Shown here: piece after piece, positions 41,128 through 48,356 of the stretch
Position numbering within the stretch: position 1 is the first letter of the stretch
Layout of the letters: each line of letters begins with the position of its first letter
DNA from: Clostridiales bacterium
GTDB taxonomy: Bacteria; Bacillota; Clostridia; Lachnospirales; Lachnospiraceae
Direction of reading: 5' to 3'
DNA length: 64,000 bases
Assembly (NCBI GenBank): GCA_020859995.1
Contig: JAJBVE010000079.1
Span: forward strand, 1 to 64,000
Position numbers and translations under genes: made by a program
The notes under the pieces: model-generated
Seen by the model: the letters and a program-made list of their open reading frames with translations, nothing else
What the model was told of the DNA's origin: nothing
Databases searched by the model: none

Positions 41128-41789
41128 TTGACAAAAATGAAATATCATGTTACTTTTGTATTCAAAGGAAACAACTCTGGGACAATGATGAATTGTATTG
41201 CCTCAAATGTTACTCTAACGCATCTTTATGGATATAATTATTCAAGCGGTCTTTGCTCACAAAACAAAGGCGTTATATCCGATTGTTCATTCACAGGCAC
41301 TGCAAATTATATGGGCATATATAATAATCAGGGAACTCTGGTCTAGAAATTCCAGGACTTCTCTGCCAATTCAATTTGAAAGCTTTATCCAAGAAAATAA
41401 ATAATACCTTCCGAGTCCCCTATGAACCACCTCGATGCACGTCTCGAGGTGGTTCTCGTAAAAACAAATCAACTACTGTAAAAGTCAGGATTTCGACCTA
41501 CCTAACTTCTCAAACGCATTGCTATATGAGCGGTATTATCCGTTATAACAAAGGAACGGTTTCGAATTGCAGTGCTTCAGGGATAACACTTACAGCCAAC
41601 GGAATAGATGCAAGCGGTGGACGTTGCCAGACAAACGACAGCCTGATCAAGGAATGCTCATTCGTAAATGGCACAGCAGACAACACTGGTGTATGTTTCC
41701 AGAATGGCACCCTGATCTGGCAGTCATCAAAAGACTGTTTTACCAGAACAATTCCCACAGGTTGCTTTACGCATTCTGGAGCTCTTTAG
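41128..41789 (+). pseudogene. Decayed fragments of a repetitive beta-helix-type (GLUG-like) surface protein
   Basis: Two short open frames (41128-41346 and 41376-41789) encode runs such as NKGVISDCSFTGTAN, NKGTVSNCSASGITL and NDSLIKECSFVNGTADNTG. These N-x-G-x-I-x-[ND]-C-[ST] periodic units are typical of GLUG or right-handed beta-helix adhesins. Neither fragment has a signal peptide, a convincing ribosome binding site or the rest of such a protein. A perfect hairpin splits the second one near its start. I read them as remnants, not functional genes. Confidence 0.55.
41424..41455. repeat. Perfect 12-bp hairpin in the beta-helix remnant
   Basis: GAACCACCTCGA is followed by an eight-base loop and its exact complement. 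Hairpins with GAACCACC arms occur at the ends of IS200/IS605-type elements, so this may be a transposon-end scar. No transposase is present. Confidence 0.5.
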
Positions 41790-41808
41790 TGAAATAACAT
41801 TTTAACAG

Positions 41809-41849
41809 AATCCACAGATTTCGTTTTACATCGGGGTCTGTGGGTTTTT
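41809..41849 (+). terminator. Terminator after the beta-helix remnant
   Basis: AATCCACAGA pairs with TCTGTGGGTT and is followed by TTTTT on the plus strand. It suits the end of the former gene at 41128-41789. Confidence 0.65.
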
Positions 41850-41900
41850 CATTTCTCTAAGCGCAATAATCTGACATCACAGTACATAACAGCAATATGC

Positions 41901-42662
41901 TTACGGTTCTTCTTCCATTTCCAAAATTCCCATCTGCAAAAATGCAAGGGTCAGCATAGAAAAAAGCCGGAATCCTTCACCTGCCAGATATTCCGTTTCC
42001 TGCTTCATAAAAACAGCATGGCTTGTAGATGAAAAATCGTCTATATCAAGTTCCATATGCCCACTTTCCAGGTAATCCAGAAATGCCTGCGCTGCTTTCA
42101 CAACTGTCTCTTCAGAAATCTTGTTCAGTTGGATGTCAGTATTCGTTCCGATATAAGTCTTTGCATCCTTTCCCAAAGAAAAACGAAGCAGTTTTACATC
42201 CTTAAAGTTTGATATTGTATAGCTTTCAATACTCGGATAGCTTAAAAGCAGCTGTCCTGCTTTATAACCATCTTTATTGTCATACGGATTTGCAAGAACA
42301 GAGATATAATTCTCAATCAACACCGAATCTGTATTGGATTCCGGGTCACGATCAAACAGATAATAAATTGCAGACTGATCTACAGGAAACTGATACTGTT
42401 CGCGCAGTACGTCAAACACATCATCAAGGTATGTCTCATTTTCGCTAATGTCGCGAATATTGCTCTCACGAGTATTGATGACCACAACCTGTGAAAATCG
42501 GTCCTGACTGCTTATAAAATAATCCGGTCTGTTCCTCCGTTTCTCGATATAACTATAGCCAAGCAGATTGCAGAAAATTCGTCGGAGGATCGCAAATTCC
42601 GTCCGGCTTCCCTCAACAATAAACAGCACCCTGCCGATATGCTTTTCTCTGTTAAGCTTCAT
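41901..42662 (-). CDS. TOPRIM/RloB-like protein partnered with an AAA ATPase (candidate defence effector)
   Basis: The 253-residue protein opens with VLFIVEGSRTEFAILRRIF and later has YYLFDRDPESN. The E-G-x-x-T-E and D-x-D motifs are those of TOPRIM-type nucleases such as OLD, RloB or AriB. Its start codon overlaps the end of the ATPase gene by 11 bases, so the two proteins are made together. ATPase/TOPRIM pairs are a common antiphage design (OLD, Gabija, PARIS). I cannot assign this pair to a named type. The start at 42662 follows AGAGGT. A phage-sensing or nuclease role is inference. Confidence 0.65.
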   Translation of the reverse strand: MKLNREKHIGRVLFIVEGSRTEFAILRRIFCNLLGYSYIEKRRNRPDYFISSQDRFSQVVVINTRESNIRDISENETYLDDVFDVLREQYQFPVDQSAIYYLFDRDPESNTDSVLIENYISVLANPYDNKDGYKAGQLLLSYPSIESYTISNFKDVKLLRFSLGKDAKTYIGTNTDIQLNKISEETVVKAAQAFLDYLESGHMELDIDDFSSTSHAVFMKQETEYLAGEGFRLFSMLTLAFLQMGILEMEEEP

Positions 42663-43821
42663 CGCTTACCTCTCTGTAATCAGGAAGCCCTCCAAAGACC
42701 CCGCTGACGTACATTTTTTCTATATTTTGTGCAGAGCGCGGCTGTTCGGAAGAAAAGCGCTTTACCGAGCTGCCATCTTCGCGCCGAAATTCAACAGAGT
42801 ATTCCTGATCTGGACGGAGGATGGAATTACTCAACAGGTTTGTAGAATGGGAAACAAACAGCATCTGTGCCCTGTCTGCTTTTTCCATAAAATAACGGAC
42901 AAGGAGGTTCTCAAGATCATTATGGAATCCGCTTGAAAACTCATCAATCAGCAGCATACCGCCATCCTCAATCACACTAAGAAATGAAGGAAGAATGCGA
43001 AGTAGATTCTGATTACCGAGGGATTCTTCTCCAAATGGAATCGGGACGTCAATTCCCTTTCGCTTAAAAAATATCCCTTTCTCACTGTCATCATTGCCAA
43101 CAATCAGGCAGACACGGCCACCCGAACTGCTATGGTCATATTCAATATTCTGTTCAAAATTATATTCGTCGAAGAAATCATTGATAGACTGGCATCCGCC
43201 CCTGTCCAGATAACGGGCAACTGAGACTTCTGCTTTTCCATAAGGAATAATCGTCTTGTCAAACATATTGATATAAATAGATTTCTTCAAAAAATCCATC
43301 CATGCTTTCAAAACATTGTTGGATGCAAATTTCGTATTAAAATAAAGTGTCCTCAGAAACAGAGAATCTTTCCCTACATCTGATTCATCATAGTTTATGC
43401 CATCCGGTTCTGCGATATAGGACTTTGCTGACAGTCCCATTCTTTCCATCATCAGTTTATGTGCAACAAACAGCTTCTCGGAAATCATATTTTTTCTTGT
43501 ATCAACTTCAAATGAGTATTCAATATTTTTTCCGTCTATCAGAAATTCATAGGAAAGCGAATAACAAGGACTGTCTCCAAACATGCAGACAAAGATACCG
43601 GAATTCAGATTTCTTTCTGAAAACAGGAAATCCAGGAGCAACTTTATGCCAAGCACAATCGTAGATTTCCCTGATGCATTCGCCCCAACAAAAATGCATC
43701 CTTTCAGCACACCATTATCCGCAACATTTTGCGGCAATATAGAATAATTTGTTTTCATCAAATCCACGGTCACCGTATTCTTAAAGGATTTAAAATTCTT
43801 CATTGTGATTTTTGTCAACAT
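42652..43821 (-). CDS. AAA ATPase (AAA_15/AAA_21, SMC/ABC-like) of an ATPase-TOPRIM pair
   Basis: The 389-residue protein has the N-terminal ITMKNFKSFKNTVTVDL opening of SMC-like ATPases, Walker A IFVGANASGKSTIVLGI, Walker B GGMLLIDEFSSGFHNDLENL and the H-loop LFVSHSTNLLSNS. Between them lies a helical region of about 250 residues. Related ATPases are partners or sensors in OLD-, PARIS- and RloA-type systems. ATG 43821 is chosen for its GGAG site; the longer frame to 43902 has none. The gene and its partner are the only intact genes between the 57-bp direct repeats at 40902 and 43971. Confidence 0.75.
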   Translation of the reverse strand: MLTKITMKNFKSFKNTVTVDLMKTNYSILPQNVADNGVLKGCIFVGANASGKSTIVLGIKLLLDFLFSERNLNSGIFVCMFGDSPCYSLSYEFLIDGKNIEYSFEVDTRKNMISEKLFVAHKLMMERMGLSAKSYIAEPDGINYDESDVGKDSLFLRTLYFNTKFASNNVLKAWMDFLKKSIYINMFDKTIIPYGKAEVSVARYLDRGGCQSINDFFDEYNFEQNIEYDHSSSGGRVCLIVGNDDSEKGIFFKRKGIDVPIPFGEESLGNQNLLRILPSFLSVIEDGGMLLIDEFSSGFHNDLENLLVRYFMEKADRAQMLFVSHSTNLLSNSILRPDQEYSVEFRREDGSSVKRFSSEQPRSAQNIEKMYVSGVFGGLPDYREVSDEA

Positions 43822-43960
43822 AGCACGATCTCCATAATTTATCAAGTTTTGTGTATAACGATTATAGCACGGCTTTTTCTGTATCGCAACTTTTTTCCGC
43901 AATGTTTCTCTACATTCGTAAATTTATTACGATGATTCCTCTCGTGCCCCTGTACATCAT

Positions 43961-43998
43961 AAAAAATAACCGCCCCTGTCTGCAAAGTGAGCGGTTAT
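43961..43998 (-). terminator. Terminator of the NitT/TauT-type ABC operon
   Basis: On the minus strand ATAACCGC pairs with GCGGTTAT across a loop and is followed by TTTTTT (A6 at 43961-43966 on the plus strand). It lies about 90 bases past the permease gene. Confidence 0.75.
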
Positions 43999-44027
43999 TC
44001 CGATCATGAATTCAATTATCAGCAAAG
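43971..44027. repeat. Right copy of a 57-bp direct repeat
   Basis: Identical over its first 34 bases to 40902-40935. It contains most of the ABC operon terminator. Its presence on both sides of the AAA/TOPRIM segment suggests insertion with duplication, or recombination between copies. Confidence 0.85.
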
Positions 44028-44086
44028 GAATCTGCCAGGTTGATGTAACGATGGAGTTTTGCTTCCCGGGCGGCTTCAGAAATCAT

Positions 44087-45016
44087 TCATTGCAGTCCCC
44101 TGCTCTTCTGTAACCGCCTCTCCAGTGTAGAGAATACGCACCGGTCTATGAGGATTCCGATTACGATGATGACCAACATCACGGCTGTTACCTGGTTGAT
44201 ATCCGCCATATCCCGGCCCGCCATCAGGGAATAGCCCAGACCGACGTAAGCGGACATTACTTCGCCGGACATTAGGGCTCTCCAGGCGAAGGACCACGAC
44301 TGTCTTAATCCGGCGAGAAACCCCGGAAGAGCTGCCGGGAAAATGACTTTGGTATACATCTGGATCCGGGTGGCTCCCATCGTCGCCGCCGCCCTTTTGT
44401 AAATCGGAGGCACCTGGGCGATGGCGTTCTCGATCGCGAGCGCCACGCTGAAGGTAGAGCCGATGACGACCACAAACAGGACTGCGCTCTCATCCAGTCC
44501 GAACCAGAGGATCGCGAACGGTACCCAGCAGACACTTGGAAGCGACTGCAGTCCGTTCATCAAAGGCTTCAGGCAGCGGTTTAAAAACCGGGAAGCGGAA
44601 ATCAAAAGTCCCAGAACAATCCCGAGCAGCAATGAGATCACAAAGCCGATCAGCACACGCCGCAGGCTGTAGATCACTGCCTGCCAGAGGGTACCGTTGG
44701 CGATGAGCTTTTCCAGACTTTTTACGACGCCGGCCGGAGATGGCATCGCATAGGATTTCCACCAGCCGAATGTCCCGGTCCCAAGGGTGTAAATGGCCTG
44801 CCACAGCAGGATGAGGAGGATGTAAAAGCAAATGCAGGAGAGAATTCGAAAGACTGTATTCTCGCCGAGCGCCTTTTTCAAGGAAGTATTACCGCCACCT
44901 CCAGCCACATTTTTTTCAGCAGCAGTTTTAGCCGGGTTGTTCTTTTGCGATTTATTTTCATTGATTGCCCTCTTCTTAGGCGATAAGGTTTCACTGGTCG
45001 TACTCTTCTTTTGCAA
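44087..45016 (-). CDS. ABC transporter permease, NitT/TauT (SsuC-like) family
   Basis: The 309-residue permease belongs to the nitrate/sulfonate/taurine-type importers. After a basic, Ala/Asn-rich N-terminal tail come six predicted helices (first FRILSCICFYILLILLWQAI), the EAA loop YKRAAATMGATRIQMYTKVI followed by FPAALPGFLAGLRQSWSFAW, and the family's C-terminal DRCVFSTLERR. TTG 45016 is the likely start: GGAGGTGG lies eight bases before it and it overlaps the ATPase gene by 26 bases. The frame extends to 45115 but that would overlap far more. The N-terminal tail of about 50 residues is longer than usual. Confidence 0.85.
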   Translation of the reverse strand: MQKKSTTSETLSPKKRAINENKSQKNNPAKTAAEKNVAGGGGNTSLKKALGENTVFRILSCICFYILLILLWQAIYTLGTGTFGWWKSYAMPSPAGVVKSLEKLIANGTLWQAVIYSLRRVLIGFVISLLLGIVLGLLISASRFLNRCLKPLMNGLQSLPSVCWVPFAILWFGLDESAVLFVVVIGSTFSVALAIENAIAQVPPIYKRAAATMGATRIQMYTKVIFPAALPGFLAGLRQSWSFAWRALMSGEVMSAYVGLGYSLMAGRDMADINQVTAVMLVIIVIGILIDRCVFSTLERRLQKSRGLQ

Positions 45017-45770
45017 GCTTCTCCACCTCCTTTTCCACGCACGATAAAATCTGATGCCGCGCTGCCAGAAATTCCGGTGAATCGATCTGGCGCGGGCGTG
45101 AAAGACGATTCTCAAAAATATCCTTTATACAGCCAGGGTTGTCGGACAGCACCACGATCCGGTCTGCCAGGAATACCGCTTCTTCCACACTATGGGTTAC
45201 AAAGAGAACGGTCTTCTGCGTCTCTTCCCAGATCTGCTCCAGGTCGGAACGCAGCTTATTGGTCGTCTGCTTGTCCAGCGCAGAAAAAGGCTCATCCATC
45301 AAAAGGATGGGACTGTTCAGGCAGAGGGCACGCGCAAGAGCCGTCCGCTGTTTCATTCCTCCCGAAATTTCGTGAATCCGGTAGCTGCGAAACTCCCACA
45401 GTTTCACCATTTTCAGATATTTTTCAACCCGGCGATCCTGCTCCTCCTTCGGGGTTCCCGCCAGCTGCATGCCAAACCGGACATTATCGATCACGTTCAG
45501 CCAGGGATACAGCGCATGCTCCTGAAACATCATGACGCGGTCCGCGCCGGGACCGGTTACTTTTTTTCCATTTACAAGGAGTTCCCCGGAGGTCGGGGCG
45601 TCCAATCCCGCAATGATATTCAGCAGCGTCGATTTCCCGCAGCCGGACGGTCCCACGATACAGACAAACTCTCCGTCGTTTACAGTAAGGAAAATATCCT
45701 TCAATGTCTCCTTTGCTGAAGGAGCAGTGTTCGAAAAGGTTTTCGAAATATGTTTTAATTCTAGTGACAT
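44991..45770 (-). CDS. ABC transporter ATP-binding protein, NitT/TauT (SsuB-like) family
   Basis: The 259-residue ATPase drives the importer. It carries Walker A VGPSGCGKSTLLNIIAG, the Q-loop VMMFQEHALYPW, the signature EISGGMKQRTALARAL, Walker B ILLMDEPFSALD and the H-loop LFVTHSVEEAVFLAD. The extended ENRLSRPRQIDSPEF tail is standard for SsuB/TauB-like proteins. ATG 45770 follows GAGGAAG; the frame continues upstream without a site. It lies 197 bases after the binding-protein gene and overlaps the permease gene. Confidence 0.95.
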   Translation of the reverse strand: MSLELKHISKTFSNTAPSAKETLKDIFLTVNDGEFVCIVGPSGCGKSTLLNIIAGLDAPTSGELLVNGKKVTGPGADRVMMFQEHALYPWLNVIDNVRFGMQLAGTPKEEQDRRVEKYLKMVKLWEFRSYRIHEISGGMKQRTALARALCLNSPILLMDEPFSALDKQTTNKLRSDLEQIWEETQKTVLFVTHSVEEAVFLADRIVVLSDNPGCIKDIFENRLSRPRQIDSPEFLAARHQILSCVEKEVEKLAKEEYDQ

Positions 45771-45967
45771 GTTTTCTTCCTCATGCAACGCATCAGATAG
45801 GGGATTGTTTTTCCCCTGTCCGCCCACCGCTGGCCGCATCCGACGACAGCTGAACTCTCCTCACAGTTCTGGGCATCATACAGCGCTTATTTCCATTTCA
45901 GCCATCTCTGCCTTTCATCATAGGCAGCGCTGGCACACATCGTTACAATTTTATAATCATGCAATTG

Positions 45968-47116
45968 TCAAGATTCGCCATCAAGCAATCCCTGCAATAT
46001 GGAAAGATCAACCAGCGAGTCATCCGGCAGCTCATCAATAAAGCCTTCTGCCAGGGAGACATCCGCAAATTCGAGCAGGGCGTCTTCATTGAGTTCCACG
46101 GTGACTGTCGTGCGCGAGAAGGAGCTCAGGATCACATCCTTCTCATAGGTATTTCCAGTGACCTCGCTGATCTCTTCGATCATTGCGTCGACAGCGCCGT
46201 CCAGATCCGCGTTGATCGCATCGGTCGTATCGACATGCACCTGCAGGAAGGTCTCTACCACTTCGGGGTACTCTTCCAGAAAATCCTTGCGCACTACGAT
46301 GACAGCCACCGGATAATTTCCGGAATAATAGATGTCCTGATAATCGAGCACCAGCTCCACGTTGTCCGATGCGGTCAGGATCGTCCCCCATGGCTCCGGG
46401 ACCAGCGCGGCATCCACGCTGCCCTGGTCAAACATGTTCTGCAGGTTGGAATTGTCCACCGCCACCACCTCTACGGTGCCGCCCGATGAAACCGGAGAAA
46501 GGTCATTCTGGGAAAGCAGGTTGAGCAGGCACAGATGCTGGGTATTTCCTACCTGCGGGATCGCCACGGTCTTCCCGTCCAGATCCTCTACGGAAGAAAT
46601 GCCGGAATCTGCTGCGGCCACCAGCACAGCGCCCGCGTCTGACGCGTTGGCAATCACGATTACGTCCCCGTCTGATTTCACGTTTCCATTGATCGCCGGC
46701 ACAGGCCCGATATAGCCGATATCAATTTCCTGCGCAAACAGAGCCTCCACCTCGGAAGACCCTGCCGTAAAAGACGTCCAGGAAACCTCATACCCATCTC
46801 CAAGCGCTTCCTCCAGACTTCCTTCGTTCTTCATCACCAGCGCCTGGGCGTGTGTAATATTGGGAAAATAGGCCATCCGCACCTCGACGGCCTCCGCTTC
46901 CGCGTCGCTTCCGGAAGCAGAATCCGTACCGCTTCCAGACGAGGAGCTCGTGCTTCCGGACGTAGATCCGCTGCTCCCTGAGCCGCATCCGGTCAAACTA
47001 AGAGCCGCCGCTATAAACAATATCATCCAGCGCTTTTTCCGTCTTCCGCTGCTGCGTCCGGAGGTTGTGCAAACGTTTTCACGCCTGTTGTCTTTGCTTT
47101 TTTCCGCATGATTCAT
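45968..47116 (-). CDS. ABC transporter substrate-binding lipoprotein, NitT/TauT (SsuA/NMT1-like) family
   Basis: The 382-residue lipoprotein has a lipobox (ALSLTGCGSGS) and a Ser/Gly-rich linker of about 35 residues. The binding domain shows VRMAYFPNITHAQALVMKN, ALFAQEIDIGYIGPVPAING and QVGNTQHLCLLNLLSQNDLS. Family members bind aliphatic sulfonates, taurine, nitrate or thiamine precursors; the ligand here cannot be told. The N-terminal 30 residues before the membrane segment are unusually long, so the true start could be internal, but no better site is seen. The start region contains a cre/LacI-type operator at 47069-47083. Confidence 0.88.
   Translation of the reverse strand: MNHAEKSKDNRRENVCTTSGRSSGRRKKRWMILFIAAALSLTGCGSGSSGSTSGSTSSSSGSGTDSASGSDAEAEAVEVRMAYFPNITHAQALVMKNEGSLEEALGDGYEVSWTSFTAGSSEVEALFAQEIDIGYIGPVPAINGNVKSDGDVIVIANASDAGAVLVAAADSGISSVEDLDGKTVAIPQVGNTQHLCLLNLLSQNDLSPVSSGGTVEVVAVDNSNLQNMFDQGSVDAALVPEPWGTILTASDNVELVLDYQDIYYSGNYPVAVIVVRKDFLEEYPEVVETFLQVHVDTTDAINADLDGAVDAMIEEISEVTGNTYEKDVILSSFSRTTVTVELNEDALLEFADVSLAEGFIDELPDDSLVDLSILQGLLDGES
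47069..47083. promoter_or_regulatory. cre-like / LacI-type operator within the start of the binding-protein gene
   Basis: GCAAACGTTTTCACG occurs here and again, identically, at 47272-47286. Read on the minus strand, TGAAAACGTTTGCA matches the CcpA cre consensus at all 14 positions. It lies in codons 12-16 of the lipoprotein gene, where bound regulator would block elongation. Confidence 0.6.
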
Positions 47117-47196
47117 GCCGTTTCCCGCCTTTCTTTTCGCCTGGTTTCAGCCCTTTTTTAAAAACATTTCCTTCTGTTTTTTATCTGGAAAGGTCC

Positions 47197-47225
47197 TTGT
47201 ATTTCTCCCCGTTTTTCTCTATAAT
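47197..47225 (+). promoter_or_regulatory. Putative promoter of the LacI-type regulator gene
   Basis: TTGTAT at 47197-47202 and TATAAT at 47220-47225 have a 17-base spacer. The transcript would pass through the second operator (47272-47286) before the start codon at 47306. Confidence 0.6.
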
Positions 47226-47271
47226 AGCTGTATCTTACACGAAGAACGCCGATTAGAAAAGCGTTTTTTAC

Positions 47272-47286
47272 GCAAACGTTTTCACG
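47272..47286. promoter_or_regulatory. cre-like / LacI-type operator in the leader of the regulator gene
   Basis: This is the second identical GCAAACGTTTTCACG, just before the AGAAGGAG site of the LacI-type gene. Its placement suggests autorepression. Whether the LacI protein, CcpA, or both bind is undecided. Confidence 0.6.
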
Positions 47287-47305
47287 ATCAGAAGGAGCAA
47301 TCGAT

Positions 47306-48352
47306 ATGTCTTTGAAAAAAATAGCAGAAATGACCGGTGCCTCGGTTTCAACAGTCTCCAGAGTTTTAAATAACCGGGATTACAATTGCGCCTCTGAGGA
47401 ACTTAAAGACCGAATCTGGAAAGCAGCAGAAGAAATCCGCTATATTCCAAATGAAAGCGCGCGCAATCTCAAGAAGGGAAAATCAGCCGGCAGTCCGATG
47501 TCAGTATGGAATCTCGCTGTGATACTGGAACGTTTCAGTTCTCTGGACGACGACCCGTTTTTCCGCGAATTGTACCGCAGTGTTGAACAGGAAGCCTTTG
47601 CCTGCGGCTGTACGGTCAGCCAGGTCCGTTCACTGGATGCAGGCTCTGCGGACGGATACCTCATCCTCGGCCGCTGCCGCCCCGAAACCCTCAGAAAATT
47701 GAAATCGCTCAGTAAAAACATTGTCTCCATCAGCCGCAACCCGACACAGTTTGAAGTGGATGAGATTATCTGCGATGGAAGAGCCGCCGCTGTATGCGCG
47801 GTGGAATACCTGATCCGCAAAGGATTCCGGCGGATCGGATATATCGGCGACTGCTCCTACGAGGATCGATATGTAGGATACTGCGACACCATGATCCGCA
47901 ACAATCTTCCTATGGATTACGCGAACATCATTCCGACCGACCAGACCAGCCGCAGCGGCTGCGAGGCAATGAAAAAACTTCTGAAGCAAAAGGAGCATCC
48001 TGTGGAAGCGGTTTTCTGCGCCAACGACGCTACCGCCATCGGCGCGCTGCAGGGATGGCGGGAGCATCGGGAGCATCATGCAGCTGTGCCTTCCAACCGG
48101 GCAGAAAGCAGCGTCAGCGGCTCATACCCTCCTACGCACATAAAAATAACTCAAGCGATGCCTGCGCTGATTTCCATTGATGATATCCGGGAAGCAGCGG
48201 AAGTCACACCGCCCCTGACCACCGTGCACGTCCCATACGAAGATATGGGGAAAACCGCCGTCAAGGTTCTCCTGGACCGCATGAAAAAAGGACATGCCGA
48301 GCATGTCCGTGTCGAATTTCCAAGCCGTCTGGTGATACGGGAGAGCTGCTGA
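47306..48352 (+). CDS. LacI family transcriptional regulator
   Basis: The 348-residue protein has an N-terminal helix-turn-helix of the LacI type (LKKIAEMTGASVSTVSRVLN), the hinge helix (NESARNLKKGKSAG), and a periplasmic-binding-protein-like effector domain (GYIGDCSYEDRYVGYCD, VEAVFCANDATAIGALQGW, TTVHVPYEDMGKTAV). It is divergent from the NitT/TauT-type importer and flanked by two identical operators, so it probably controls itself and the importer. Residues about 250-285 (from REHREHHAAVPSNRAE) are an insertion in the effector domain, not seen in typical members. Start 47306 follows AGAAGGAG. It ends four bases from the convergent exporter gene. Confidence 0.92.
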   Translation: MSLKKIAEMTGASVSTVSRVLNNRDYNCASEELKDRIWKAAEEIRYIPNESARNLKKGKSAGSPMSVWNLAVILERFSSLDDDPFFRELYRSVEQEAFACGCTVSQVRSLDAGSADGYLILGRCRPETLRKLKSLSKNIVSISRNPTQFEVDEIICDGRAAAVCAVEYLIRKGFRRIGYIGDCSYEDRYVGYCDTMIRNNLPMDYANIIPTDQTSRSGCEAMKKLLKQKEHPVEAVFCANDATAIGALQGWREHREHHAAVPSNRAESSVSGSYPPTHIKITQAMPALISIDDIREAAEVTPPLTTVHVPYEDMGKTAVKVLLDRMKKGHAEHVRVEFPSRLVIRESC

Positions 48353-48356
48353 GGAT

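Noticed and set aside
41901-43821. Calling the AAA/TOPRIM pair PARIS, Gabija or OLD
   Set aside because: The general plan fits all of them, but the sequence shows no feature that decides among them without profile searches.
44087-47116. Calling the importer a taurine or sulfonate transporter
   Set aside because: Family membership is clear, but no sulfonate monooxygenase or sulfur gene is adjacent to fix the ligand.
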